A stretch of DNA of 64,000 bases from Poronia punctata. Taxonomy: Eukaryota; Ascomycota; Sordariomycetes; Xylariales; Xylariaceae. Shown in pieces: positions 22,662 to 34,257 of this stretch. Positions within the stretch are counted from its first letter, which is position 1, and each line of letters starts with the position of its first letter. A model generated the notes under the pieces. That model did not search any database. It had not been told where the DNA came from and saw only the letters and a list, made by a program, of their open reading frames with translations. Made by a program: the position numbers and the translations under genes. The stretch covers positions 1-64,000 of the forward strand of contig MU401599.1 in the NCBI GenBank assembly GCA_022579005.1. The letters run 5' to 3'.

Positions 22662-24320
22662 TTACAAAGTCCCCCGAATTCGCTGATTAGTAATAGCCAG
22701 TCTGCTCAGGGCGCGGCCAGTCGCCTCTGCAAGTCTACCAACGTTCTCTTTGTCCCGCCCAGCCTCATCCCCTATTTCGAACCGGACAACTTTGGGCTCG
22801 ACACGCCTGCCCAGGGGTTCCCCGTACAATTTTGTAAGACCTGGGATGTACTTGTCGACCTTCTTGGTCGCACCGGAGGACTGTTGCGCCGGCAGCGAGC
22901 GCACGTCTGCCGCGGGTTGGGCTTCAACCTGGGTCTCGGGCTCTTCCTTCAGGACGGCCTTGAACTGGCTCCGGGCGCGCTCGAACCGGTCGTAGGCGCG
23001 GTCATAGGCGGCCGTGTCAGCCTCATCGGTCTTCTTGAGCTCTTTGCTCGCCTCGATGTATTCGCGCAACACTGCCGGGTGTATCGAATGCAGGTCCTCG
23101 ACGTCGTATTCACCCACCTGCCACATTCCCAGCCCGTAGTCGTCGCCAACGTCGGCGGAGCCGTCCTTTGGGCTTTTATCCAACTGGGCTGTGTTGTTGT
23201 TGTTGTTGTTGTTCGGGTCAGTGTCTAGGAGCACCTCGGTTATTGAATTTAATCCGCCGTCACTGCTGCTGCCGCTGCCACTCCTGTAACTACCACTGCC
23301 ACTGGTGGAAATGTCGGTAAGAAATCCGGTCTTTCTGGAGCCCATCCATCTCTTCTTTGATGGCTCATCGGCTCTGGAGCGTGCAGTGAGCTCCTCTGGT
23401 GCTTGTCTTTTTCTCACACCTGTAGGCGAACTTGGAGCGAGCGCAGATGCCGACTCGTGCTGAGGAAGAGGACCGATAGACCGGAATGCATTTCCCCTTG
23501 TTTCCTTGGCAGGGTTTACCTCCGGCTTAACCATGGTGTTGGTGTAGAGGGCAACGGTTGGGGTATCCGGGGGCCTCGGATACGGTGTTGGTGGACCGGG
23601 CGGGGAGGGTTTCAGAAAAGAAGAGCGACTTGAAGCAGCGGAACCGTCGGCACGATGTGTAGTCGGCTCGGAAATCGTGGTCACGGTAGGTGATTTAAGC
23701 GGGTAATGTATAGAAGCGACATGGGCGGGCCCAGTTACGGAAAGCCGTGTCTCCGAGCCCCACTTACTCCGACGCAAGTTTATCGGCTTCGGCTTGCCAG
23801 CTCTGGGCTTCGCCAGCACGGCGGACGGTAGCGGTCGTCTCTTGTCTTCGGCCGCCGGGTTATCTGGTAGCTGTAGAGGATCTCGCGACACATGGCCGGC
23901 AAACTGGGATGGCGTCCAGCGCGCGAGAGAATGCGTGGTGATAGGGTTGAGCACCAATGGCAGTCTCTTCCCCGCCTTTCGCTCTGCCAGGGCTCTGTTG
24001 AGAGGATCCCAGACCTGATGCTCGACAGTCTCAGGATCGAATACCATAGGGTTCAATCCGCCCACGCCTTCGAGGGCCAGGCGCCGGTCGAGGCGCGGAA
24101 ACATCTTCTCCTGCGTGTCCCAGGTCACGAAACCAGTCTCAAGTTGGATGCCCGCATTCACCTGCAGCCTCTGCTCCATTGGCGCGCCGGCCTTCAAGCC
24201 GTCGCCAGCATGCTTTCTGTTCCACCAGTTCTTCGCATCGTAGAGCGTCGGATCCGCTCGGGTGGGCGCATTCGGCCGACGCTTCAGGTAGCTGGTGGCA
24301 CTAGCGGATTGGTTGCTCAT
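22662..24320 (-). CDS. 552-aa protein of unknown function, intronless
   Basis: A single uninterrupted frame starting at the ATG at 24320; the further upstream codons in frame lack an ATG. The N-terminal 150 residues look conserved: YLKRRPNAPTRADPTLYD, then KNWWNRKHAGDG, GFVTWDTQEKMFPRLDRRLAL and NPITTHSLARWTPSQFAGH. The middle is Ser/Pro-rich and probably disordered, with a run of seven Asn encoded by a triplet repeat at 23193-23213. A helical segment follows (HSIHPAVLREYIEASKELKK). The N-terminus resembles fungal-specific nuclear or cytoskeletal unknowns, but I cannot name it. No membrane helix or signal peptide is visible. Confidence 0.72.
   Translation of the reverse strand: MSNQSASATSYLKRRPNAPTRADPTLYDAKNWWNRKHAGDGLKAGAPMEQRLQVNAGIQLETGFVTWDTQEKMFPRLDRRLALEGVGGLNPMVFDPETVEHQVWDPLNRALAERKAGKRLPLVLNPITTHSLARWTPSQFAGHVSRDPLQLPDNPAAEDKRRPLPSAVLAKPRAGKPKPINLRRSKWGSETRLSVTGPAHVASIHYPLKSPTVTTISEPTTHRADGSAASSRSSFLKPSPPGPPTPYPRPPDTPTVALYTNTMVKPEVNPAKETRGNAFRSIGPLPQHESASALAPSSPTGVRKRQAPEELTARSRADEPSKKRWMGSRKTGFLTDISTSGSGSYRSGSGSSSDGGLNSITEVLLDTDPNNNNNNNTAQLDKSPKDGSADVGDDYGLGMWQVGEYDVEDLHSIHPAVLREYIEASKELKKTDEADTAAYDRAYDRFERARSQFKAVLKEEPETQVEAQPAADVRSLPAQQSSGATKKVDKYIPGLTKLYGEPLGRRVEPKVVRFEIGDEAGRDKENVGRLAEATGRALSRLAITNQRIRGTL
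23193..23213. repeat. (GTT)7 triplet repeat inside a gene
   Basis: Seven GTT triplets, read on the minus strand as seven AAC codons, give a seven-residue Asn run in the 552-aa protein. Confidence 0.95.
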
Positions 24321-26354
24321 CTTGGTTGTTCTCGTGCCGAGGGAGCGAATGAAGTGAGATTTTGACACGCACAACAGGCTGTTAGTATATGTCGATGTGC
24401 AGGGTTAGGAGGGTTAACGTAAAGGCCGTGGGTTTGTACGGGGTACATTAAAATGAAAAGAAGCGAACAAGGCCAAAGCACATTTTACGTATGAACATCG
24501 AATACTCGGGGGAAGTCGATGAAACCGAACATGCACCAAGTTTCCGGTATAATTTTACCACTCGCCAGTCCGCGTCATCAAGCTTTGTCCGGGGTTCTTC
24601 TTTATTCGCTTGAATGACATTGCGGAGTCGACGGTTTTGGAAAGACGCCTTTGGTCGAGCGCTCTCGAAACTGAGACAAACCTGCTAGCCACACGATACC
24701 CGTGTCCAGGTCCATCGTCAGAATTTGCTGATACGACGGAAACGGAAAGCGTCAAGGTACGTACTGGTGATTGGTAAAGTCTATGGTGTTTATTGTCTGG
24801 TGTTGACCGATACCTATGTATTACGCAGCCCAAAGAGAAGAGAAACAATGAGAAGAAAGAAAAAGGAATAGAAAATAGGAAAATAGGAAAATAGGAAACC
24901 GCATCCATGGGAGATTCAAAGTTGAATTCATTCATACTGAAGGGAAACTAACTGTCTTCCAATTGGCCTTCGCATACCCACCTGCGTTACGTACGGCATC
25001 ATGTTGCCCCCTGGGAAAACATCAAGCTAACACGAGGGCGATATAGAATCGGACTTTGTTAGCCCCCTGGTCTCCAATAAGCGCATGAGTAAGGTTTAGT
25101 AGCTAGATTTGCTTCGTCGCCTGCATTGTACCGTGCGCGTCAGTGCCCTTCACATGACGCATATCGATATCGAACCCATCATATGCTATACGTTCGGGTC
25201 CTCGGGAATGCAATAAAGACGGCACTATTAGCAAGCATGAACTGGAAGGGGCCAAGACTTTACCTGAAGGATAACAACTCCTGTGAAAACCATCGACACG
25301 ACGACGGGTCTGGCTTGAGGATTAGGCGCATAAGCGTCAGGACACATCGGACTTGCGTAACCCGAAAGGAGTAAACGCGCTGGAAGAGGGCCAGGGTGTT
25401 ACAGTGGCCAGCGGATACGTCGTCATACAGTACAGCAACCTGTCGATGACGGGATTTCTGGTCTTCTGTTGGCTGGGAGCGACTTGTTATGGCGCGCGTG
25501 TCAATGGTAATTTTACGGTATTAGAGCCGAGTCGATTCAACGTTGCACCTTTTTGGGAATTTGCGATCAATTATGTGTTGCATTTTGCGGGCCATCAACG
25601 CAGAGCTGTCTCGAACCTCTGCTCCGGCCAAACGTTTTGCTGAAGGCTGGCTCAGGCGTGCCATGCGTGGCCATCTCGATCAATCCCGAAAAGAAACCCT
25701 GGAAGAAATAATGATACACGTGACAGGCTGGAAGGCGGAACCCCCGTCCGACGAGAAAATTAGGGGGGTCGGGGATCTCGTGGCGACAAGGCGGAGGATC
25801 CAAGGGAGGGTTAGGTGTATGTGTTGGTTGCATGTGTTGGGCAAGTGCGTTCGAGCCCGCAGCGATGTTGACCTATCCCACGAAAGATTTCTCTGGCCGC
25901 AAAACCGCAAACCGCAATTCCTGTAACAAATAGCACAAGGCAACCATTCTAGCATCCTCATCCCCATCCCTTCGTACCATATCCTCCCATTCGTAGGAAC
26001 ATGTGTGCCGGAATGTGAACTTGACCGAGAAGGAAATGAGATACGAGTAAGAACGAGAGCAAACAAGACAAGGAAAAGTAAAGACGAAAGGAAAGAAAAA
26101 CTGCGAAGCAGAACTACTCGAAAGCCCTTTTCCATCCCTGTATACCTGCCGAAAACAAACTCCAAATATCGCAGTTGTTATGTTACCCACCAGGCTCGCA
26201 TGGCCACGAGCAACTCATGCGGCGGACGAGGTGGCAGACAAGGCGCCTCCACCCGATGGACCTGACTTCATACGAAGAACAAAGAACGAAACGTGCGGAA
26301 CGGTAGACGAGAGGCAGCCGCCCCAACAGACTCGCGAGCAAATAGTGCCAACCA
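24321..26354. other. Two-kb intergenic region between minus-strand genes
   Basis: Promoter of the 552-aa gene on the left, 3' region of the Tra2-like gene on the right. It contains AAAATAGG repeated several times at about 24870-24899. On the minus strand at 24543-24935 several short open segments flanked by GTACGT/AG signals could form a small spliced gene, but no combination kept frame throughout. A 65-codon frame at 25447-25643 begins with a hydrophobic, signal-like stretch but has no other support. Confidence 0.5.
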
Positions 26355-27627
26355 TCAGGGAGCGCTGGCATAGGGATCGCGTGCCTCGGTCCGCGCGCTC
26401 GATTCACCGTATCCCGATGCGGCCGGCTCACGCGGAGCTCTTGCGCCATCTCGCTCAGGGCGCTCATATCGGTCTCGGTCATAACTGGGACCACGTCGGT
26501 CATCGCCACCGCGAGGGCCGTATCTGTCACGCTCTTCACGGCCGCCACCGTAACGATCGACGCGACCATAACTCTCATCACCTCCACGCTCGCGACGTTC
26601 ATATCCACGATCGTGGCCGCGATCCTCTCTACCACCGGCACCGGCACCGGCACTATAACCACCTCGGTCATCGCGATAGTTACGGTCATAGCCACGGTCT
26701 TCACGGTAGCCGCGCTCACCGCCACGGTCATCGTTACGAGGACGGTCGTATCCTCCACCTCCACCTCCACGATAGCGGTAAGGGTCGTCACGACCAGCGT
26801 AGCCGCCGCCACCACCATAATGGTGACCACCACCATAGCCTCCACCATAACCACCCCCACGGCGACGCTCGTCGAATCGAGGTCGTCCGCCCTCTGTTCC
26901 CCGACGTTAGCACGGTAGAGGCCAAGTGGGCGTAATTAACAACGACCGGGAGGTGTGGGCTATAGAGAATAGCGAAAGACTTACCTCTCTTGGGTGGTCC
27001 GAAGTACTTTCCGGGTGTGGGGGTTCGTGGACGGGCCCGTCGAGCTTTCTCAATGCTCAAGGTCCGACCCTCAATCTCCTCATTTTGTAGACCATCTTTG
27101 GCAGCGTCTGCTTGGTCCGAGGTGACCATCTTCACAAAGCCAAAGCCTCGGGATTCCTTAGTGTGAGGGTCTTTCATAATCTGGCACTTTTCGACCTCGC
27201 CGTATTTCTCAAACAACCGGGTCACTTCAGCTTCGGACAGACGAGGATGGATTCCTGTAACAAAAAGATTGGATCCGGGATTAATCGATCCATCTTCATC
27301 CTTGCCATTGTCATCTTTGGGAGCACTATCGGCGAGAGATGTCAGTATGCGGTGAAGGCCGAGAAAGTCTGCCTGAAGAATGTTCGCTAACCGGTGGTCC
27401 TGGCCATGGCCGGGAGAAACTGATCGGCGGCGCGATGTGTCAATGCCGTCGTCGCGCGACGCTCGTGGAGAAGCGCTGCGCTGATCGCGTTCGTAACGAG
27501 GACCATCGTCTATTCGAGAGAGGCATATTTAATAAGCGTAAGACAGGATGGAGGGATCAGACCAACAGAACATACCGTCGTAGCGATCACCGTTTGCCGT
27601 CTCGTAATCCATTGCCGTGGTCGCCAT
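26355..27627 (-). CDS. Tra2-like RNA-binding protein (RRM plus RGG/RY tail)
   Basis: Probable splicing regulator of the transformer-2 SR-like type, nuclear, 349 aa. Exons in transcript order: 27576-27627, 27392-27509, 26985-27325 and 26355-26893. An RS/charged N-terminus (residues 1-60) leads into one RRM (about 75-150) with RNP2 LFVTGI and RNP1 RGFGFVKM. The linker TPTPGKYFGPPKR is the hallmark Tra2 sequence after the RRM. The C-terminal 175 residues are Gly/Arg/Tyr/Asp-rich repeats (RGG, DRGY, YDR), typical of phase-separating RNA-binding tails. The last exon encodes almost the whole tail. On the opposite strand the repeats create long meaningless frames. Tra2-type is well supported; a more specific name is not. 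Confidence 0.85.
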
Positions 27628-28586
27628 GGTTGGGGCAACGACGTGTTTTCTATTACGCGATAATAACGGTAAGTTAGCGGTATATCTCCAAATGTGTATT
27701 TTTGCGTATGTGAGGTTGTAGCGACAACAGGTTGCAAAGACGCCGAGTTTGCAAATGCCAGTAACGCGCGCAGCGTAGGTAGGTGACAGATGGGATAGGT
27801 ATGTAATATGGTGCACTGTGGGGCGAATCAAATCTAGTAGGAATTGACGAGCAGATAGAATGATTCGAAATGCATGAGTGGGAACATCGTACCGTACAAT
27901 AGCTTGTCCAATATCTTACTTCGTGAGTTGAATGAGGATGAGCCGTGGTTGCAGCCTTTCAGGGTAAAGATAAGAAGGGAGAGAGGAAGAAAATTTGGTG
28001 AGGTACAGGCAGAAGAGGGCGAGGCGAGGCTCTGCAAGCCAGTACTATTTTTTATTTGGTACAGGCGGTTACACAAGGGCCAACAGAGGGAGAAGAGCTG
28101 GGGGTTAAGTTTAAGGTAGGTACAGTACGGTACGGTACGTACTAGGGTGGGCATCAATGTAGAGGTAGGTACCTTGAGTGCCTGCAAAGCGTAGGCTAAT
28201 ACCTAGGTATAACACCTCCTTACCTTATCAGGTATATATATAAACAATAGTAAGAAAATAAAAGTTAAGTTATTATAAACTATAAAGTAAAGGATTTTAT
28301 AAACCTTTTAATTAATACATTTAAAGTATAAAGATTTTTAATATTTACTTTTTATTTAATAAATAGTTTATATTTTTTTATTTAATATATTATTTATTAA
28401 AGTTAATTTAATTAGTATATAAGCGCTAATTTTATAATTATATATATATAATTTAATTTTATAAATTATAATTTAAAATAATTATTAAAGTTTTATTATA
28501 ATATATATTTATTATTTTAATTTAATATTATTAATAGCTTTTATATTTAATAAATACTATGCTATTTAGTACAATTCCTAATTTTG
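27628..28586. other. Promoter region plus third AT-rich island
   Basis: Upstream region of the Tra2-like gene, with TACGGTACGTAC/TAGGTACC motifs at about 28115-28215. It changes near 28235 into an AT-rich island that reaches the stop codon of the glutaminase gene. Confidence 0.7.
28235..28586. other. AT-rich island abutting a gene end
   Basis: About 350 bases of nearly pure A/T with stop codons in all frames, similar in texture to the left-edge block. It stops exactly at the TAA of the glutaminase-like gene. Confidence 0.75.
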
Positions 28587-31213
28587 TTATAATTCACCTA
28601 TCTCTTTAACACCGTCTCTAGCAACATCGGCTGCTAAGGCTTTAGCGATGTCGATGACAGGGGGCGATGACGCATCCAAATGTTTGAGACCAGCCGCTGC
28701 TTTGCCGTGGCACGCTCTTTCTAATGCTAGGAAGGCAAAGTGACCCCCCACCACAGGCCGTGCCATGAAGAAAATGCCAGGGAACTCGCCCATACCCTCA
28801 GTTTCATACAGATCTGTAAGGGGTCGGTCTAGTCGCCAGATAGTCAGTAGGGGGTGGGTATAACAGGCTTTGACGCCAACCTTGTGTTTGAAAGGAATTG
28901 TTTTACCTGTAACTGTCTCGTTGACCCATTTTGCCACGTTCTGCAAGATCTCCGCGCGTACCTCCTTACCGGCCACAGCGGCGGCAAAGAACTCCCAATC
29001 ACTCTTGGTGTACAAGTGGCGGCTGTCCAGCGGCAGCCCGTACCGTTGGAGGACATTATGGTACCAATCGCTCTGCATCTGGTAGATCTCGTCGGGGATG
29101 AATGTTGTCCTCTTGCCTTGGATCGTGCTCTTATCACCTGCAAGAACTTGCTGCGGCTCTTCATGAATAGTTTGCTTGGGCCCCTTCGATGTTGGGGGCA
29201 GGTGGAAACACAAGAGCGCGTCGGCGAATAGGTTGTACAGCGTTGTCCATGACCCGTACCAGGTATATGCTAGTTTGGCATGGGTTTTGTCCCTGGATAT
29301 ACCGTACTCTTGCCACTTGTCGATATACTCATCCGCTATGTTGCTATACCATTTAGCATCCGGCTCCTCACCTATCATCTCCGCAATGCCGCTCATGGCC
29401 TTGATACCGATAATGCCTTTCAAGGCCAAATTCGTCTGGTTTGCTAGCCAACCGGCGAAGTCATCCGTGCAGAGTTGATTAGCGGGTATTAGAGACTCTC
29501 GGACGAGGTAGCCCGTCCACTTAGTCCACAAATCGTACGAGTGGCGTAGCCATTTTGTTGCGGCTTTCTCGCCCGTAGTTCCCATTTCCTCGAAACTCCT
29601 ATCCATGCCATAGGCGTCGATGCTCGGAGATAACTTTTCCGGGCCCAGCCCAAGCGGTTTGGTCCAAGGGAGGGCATCGAGGCTAAATTGGGGCCCAGAC
29701 CCGTCTCTCAGAGCATTAGCCAATGCAAGTCCCATGATCAACATGTCGCCGCATTCTTCGACTGGCATGTACTCATCCTTTCCATCACTGTGTCCGGTCG
29801 CATTAGGGAAATGCGCTCCGAGGTCATGCATGCTGTAATCGTTAGGATATTGGCCGCTAAGCTGGTGCTCGATAAGGGGCTCCAGGAGGTAAGCCAGCCA
29901 TCGAGGGTTGGTGTACAGGAAGAAGGGGAATGATGGGAAGATAACATCGACTGTTTGGAAATTTCCATTTGACGAGATCTCCTTCAGGAAGAGGATGGGC
30001 GAGTCAGGTGTCCCTGAAAACTGCGTCGCACCAAGAACCTGGCGGGCAGACAAGGCCGCAATATCTTGATAATCCCGTGAGCCCGAGGCGTAGGCATCTT
30101 GGGCGAGCTGATCTGCGTAGTCCCGTGCGAGGTAAACCGCAGTCTGGTAATCCTCGTAATGGTATTGTATCATGTCTTCGGGAGTGAAGAAATACGATGC
30201 CCATAATGGTCGCATCATGGTTAATCCGCGGGCAGAGGCAAACTGTACGACGGGATCCTGAGTGTATGCAAATGTGAATAGAACACTATCGTGACGGGGA
30301 TGAGTGGAGGTTGCCGAGTAGTTGCCCAACTTGAAAGTCTTGGAAAAGGCAAAGATGGGCTCTTCTTCGAATATGCCCCGATATGAGTCGTCAACCTCGT
30401 TGTTTAACGTCCCGGACTCAGCAAAGACTCGGCGCGTACGTATGGAGTCCCCAGACTGGTGCCGGACATCGGTAGGGGCCGAGATATGGAGCGTTCCCCA
30501 TTCAGCACGATCGTTGGCCTCGGTGAAAAGCTGCTCGTCCGCCCGGGAGACCCGCCAGGTCTTAAGCCGTGTACTCTTAGACTTGGGGCTTAAACTAGCT
30601 TCCTCAAGGTTCCATTGGATTTTACTCTCCCGAATGCCACTCACCCACTCCCCGTTTACGTCTAAATATATGCTGACATCGGTCGAGCCACGTACAAAAC
30701 ATGTGAGGTAACTTGCCGGCAAGCCTTGTCTCAACGTGGACGTAGGTGTGATAGGTGATAGGAATGACAAAGTGATCTCGACATCTGAACCTTGAAGGCT
30801 ATAAGTGAGATTTGTGCTAGAAGCATCGAAAGTCGCACCATGATAGCGAGGAAGCGAGATATTGTAGCTGTGATGGACACTCGATCAGTCCTTGCGTGCT
30901 CTTTTCTAACAGTCCAGAGCACCTTTCAATGTACACACCTGGAGCTGTGTTGGTCGAGGAAATCCTGGGGCCGCCCCAACAAGGGGTATACGGTCTGGGA
31001 CTCCTGGACAGAAGCCATGATGGCGAAGCCAACCGTTTCACCCCTCCAGAACATGGGCCAGTTTTGCCAGGGAGCATCTCGGGCACGCGGCAACCAGATA
31101 CTAAGATACGGGTTACGTACAATGAGTGGTAACACAGGTGGAGTCAGAGTCGAAGCATTGACAGTGACGGTAGCGGCGAGCGCTGATATGATGAGCCAGA
31201 GGCACAACATCAT
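28587..31213 (-). CDS. Secreted glutaminase A-type protein
   Basis: Extracellular protein of the fungal glutaminase A (GtaA) family, expected to deamidate L-glutamine to glutamate. Exons in transcript order: 30939-31213 and 28587-30867, giving 851 aa. The start MMLCLWLIISALAATVTVNA is a clear signal peptide. The N-terminal domain has NPYLSIWLP, NWPMFWRGETVGF and SFLSPITP followed by LPASYL. The central and C-terminal parts show an all-helical glycosidase-like domain: MMRPLWASYFFTPEDMI, YEDYQTAVYLARDYA, the DGKDEYMPVEECGDMLIMG segment, LGLGPEKLSPSIDAYG and LAYTWYGSWTTLYNLFAD. The stop codon lies at the edge of the AT-rich island, so the extreme C-terminus may differ from relatives. Family assignment is good; activity is inferred. 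Confidence 0.82.
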
Positions 31214-32570
31214 TGCTGCAAGTCCTGGCTACGTGTATCACTCATCGGCCAAGAGCCTCTGGAACGAAGCGGATCAAAAAGCAAATGGACAGCTGAGTAT
31301 CTGACGCGAACGACGGGTTTAACTTATGTACGGTACTGGAAGTTATATAATAAAGGGGATAGCGGGGATTAACAGGGCCTATGCTGTATCAAATGTGAAT
31401 AGACACAGGAGGATACTTTAGGCCAGAAAAATAATGCTGACATGCAGAGGAGAAAGAGTAAATCCATTTACGAGACGCAGTCGAAGCAATTACCTCACCA
31501 AGACGCAGGTAAGCCGGGCTGGCCAGAATTTGAATTGAAATGGAAGCCGAGCTGGAGCTAGGGCTGGATAGTAATGGAGCTTCCAATGAACTGCGAGAGG
31601 CTCATTACTTGCAGAAGGACCTACCCCGTCCTGCCCGTATGATGTTACCTAGTCTAAGTACTCGTACTTACCTACTCGTAAACTACACACACGTACATGG
31701 CTACATGCACGCAACTGGACTGTGATGACATCAATTCCATCCTTCCACACAGAACCCCACCTCGTCAGGATCCAAGTAGGTATTGATATTATTAATAAAA
31801 TACAAGTCTGGGGAGGGCGGGGGAGGGCGGTGAATGGGGAATGGGGAACGGGGACCGGGGGAAGCGGAGGCGATCGGAACTGGGAACTGGGAACTAGACT
31901 GGGACATGCTTACCTAACGTGTGTAGAATTATCACGTGCTATGTATTGCTAGTAACCTTGAGAAGGTGCATACATCTACTCGTACCAACAGCCTACATTA
32001 CCTACATGTAGGTTAGGTACTCGCAGTTCACGTAATCGTTACCTTACTCCCTTGCGATTTCCATTCAAGGCAGGCCCGCAGGGTGGCAAGCACCAGGATA
32101 CAGGATGCGGGGCCCTAGAGGAAGCCTGTATTTGGTCCTTTACTTGGTACATTATCATTCAATAAAATACATACACATTTTATAGAAAAGGTCTGGACTC
32201 AGCAATTGCCAGCGTAGAGTCCACAGAGTCCAGAGTCCAGGCCAGACATTGTGGAGAAAGTAGACTAAGAAGCTAGGTTAGATTGTAATACCCAAACTCC
32301 AATCAATGGCATTCTTCTTACTTATTTTCAATCGCGAACCCTAGCTAGACGAATTAAGAGTCGCAATCCTACCTTAGCCTGTTGCTACTCGACAAAAGGA
32401 GAATAGAATAGACCCGGGCATGCACCCTGGTGTGTGGGTGGTGCGTCAAGTCTTGTGCCTTGCAGGGCGATAGAGAGACAAGCCCGCACAGGGCAAGAAG
32501 ACAAGACAAGGAGGCAATACCAGAATACGACTCACAGCCAGGTAAAACGTATACGTACGAGTACAGTAGT
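31214..32570. other. Intergenic with G-rich tract
   Basis: Upstream of the glutaminase gene. The plus strand has a purine run of repeated GGGG and GGGGA groups at about 31810-31870 (listed separately) and TAGGTA-type motifs near 31980-32020. No gene is recognised. Confidence 0.6.
31810..31870 (+). repeat. G-rich tract, potential G-quadruplex
   Basis: More than six runs of three to five G separated by one to six bases, which fits the usual G-quadruplex pattern. It lies about 600 bases upstream of the glutaminase start on the opposite strand. Confidence 0.7.
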
Positions 32571-32900
32571 CTAGGTAGTCTGACTGATCAGATCAGTTAC
32601 TAGATGAGGTGACAAGATAACAGGTAACCCAGGCGGAAAATCCCATGCTCCAAGACTTTCCGCTTTCGTCTCGGCGAGAAGGTTGAAAACACCGAGCCTT
32701 GTAGAGGCAGTGGCTTGTGGATCACCAAGAGTGAATAACTCCGCGCCAATCAACTCGTCTTCTACGCTCGGCTGGGGGATCCATCTTCCACTGCCGGCCC
32801 GTGAACCTGTCATTTTAGGGTGCACTATTCCGAAAGAGAGGGGTTCATCGGGTTCGCGGGGGAGTGCCATGGTTTGCGATTTAGGGGATACATAGATCAT
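32571..32900 (-). CDS. Small 109-aa protein, unknown function
   Basis: A single uninterrupted frame with ATGs at 32900 and, ten codons on, at 32870. The protein contains EPLSFGIVHPKMTGSRAG, then ELIGAELFTLGDPQ, RLGVFNLLAETKAESLGAWD and FPPGLPVILSPHLVTDLI. The even amino-acid composition and the ordered pattern of hydrophobic residues suggest a real gene rather than chance. Its start faces the SDR gene start across 253 bases. No signal or membrane segment is seen and I do not recognise the family. Confidence 0.55.
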   Translation of the reverse strand: MIYVSPKSQTMALPREPDEPLSFGIVHPKMTGSRAGSGRWIPQPSVEDELIGAELFTLGDPQATASTRLGVFNLLAETKAESLGAWDFPPGLPVILSPHLVTDLISQTT

Positions 32901-33153
32901 AGAATATAGAACATAAAGCTTTCTGCCTCGAGAGAATTTACAGTTTTTCTGGTTTCTTTCTTCCGATTTCCCACCTCAACATCTTATCTACTCGTTGTGA
33001 ATATTTACGTCTCTAGCCGCCGAAGAATTGACAATTCTAGCTGAGTTTTTATACCAGGTGCTCCAATAAAGCCTTTCCCCGATTGCGACCCTTCTAAGAG
33101 GAGCAGTTATACCGAGAAAGAATACCTCGTCGAAAACTCCACAGCCTTTCAAC

Positions 33154-34257
33154 ATGGCTCTCGCGGGATCGGTCTTCGCTGTCACTGGTGGTGCTAGTGG
33201 GATTGGATTCGCCACAGCTAAGATACTGTCTTCACGGGGAGCCACCGTGTGCATTGCTGATGTTGATCCCGAGGCCATGAAGCAGGCAGAGGACTACTTC
33301 GGGCCCCTCAACGTCCAATACACAATTACCAAGGTAGACATATCGAAGAGAGAAGAGGTCGACTCGTGGATCGGGGGCATCGTAGACAAATTCGGAAGGC
33401 TTGATGGTGCGGCCAACGTTGCCGGCGTTATCGGCAAACACCATGGCGTCAGAGAAGTCAAAGACTTAGACGACGACGAGTGGAACAGGATCATCGCCGT
33501 TAACCTGACGGGGACCATGTTAGTCTAGTTACTGTTGATGACAAGTGATGCAGCAGGTAATAATAACATCAACAGGTATTGCATGAGGGCGGAACTACAA
33601 AAGATCAGCGACGGAGGCTCCATCGTTAATGTTTCCTCTGTCCATGGACTGAAAGGTACCGAGCAAATACATCCCCTGAACGCAAGCAAAGTAAGCCAAT
33701 GCTAACCATGGCTATAGGTTTTGCGAAATACGGCGCATACGAGTACGTAGAATTCTCCATCGCTCATTTTCTCTATCCGGTTTTCCCTCTCTTATCCGAT
33801 TTGAACCATTGCGAAAAGCAACGTTGTCCCCCATCGTGAAAGTCCGAAATTGGCCGGCAGAGTTTCCCTTTGAGACCAACTTATCGCACGCTTCAATGGC
33901 AGCGAAGACATCCATTAGGGCCGTCGTGAAGATATATTACTCACCCATGTTTCTATTAGTGCGAGCAAACACGGAATTATCGGGTTGACAAGGTCTGCTG
34001 CCAAGGAGAACGGCGACCGAGAGATCCGAGTGAATGCAGTGGCTCCGGGGGCTATATTCACACCACTGATGGAGAGGGCCTGGAAGATTCACAACTATAC
34101 GCCTGCGAAGCTTGTCAGAGGAGCTCCACCGGAGGACGAGGCGGCCTTTGGCCGGCAAGGAACGGCTGAAGAGGTTGCCAGTGTGATCGCATTTCTATTG
34201 GGACCGGACAGCAAATACGTGACCGGCACTGTCCAGTCGGTGGACGGAGGCATGTGA
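33154..34257 (+). CDS. Short-chain dehydrogenase/reductase (classical SDR)
   Basis: NAD(P)-dependent oxidoreductase, 255 aa. Exons: 33154-33518, 33576-33655, 33718-33742 and 33960-34257; the third is only 25 bases but is needed to complete the active site. Rossmann nucleotide motif TGGASGIG at residues 11-18, ADVD after strand 2 (favouring NAD), NVAGV in place of the NNAG motif, catalytic Ser143 in NVSSVHG, and Tyr156-x3-Lys160 in AYDASK. The end VTGTVQSVDGGM is typical. The last intron is long (217 nt). The substrate cannot be told from sequence. Its stop codon is 49 bases from that of Naa20. Confidence 0.88.

Noticed and set aside
25353..25926. Two overlapping plus-strand frames, one with a signal-like start
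   Set aside because: No splice partners, no homology, and codon content unlike the neighbours; kept only as a note in the intergenic entry.
26183..26918. Long Val/Thr-rich and His/Arg-rich frames overlapping the Tra2-like gene
   Set aside because: They are other-frame readings of the RGG/DRGY repeat codons.
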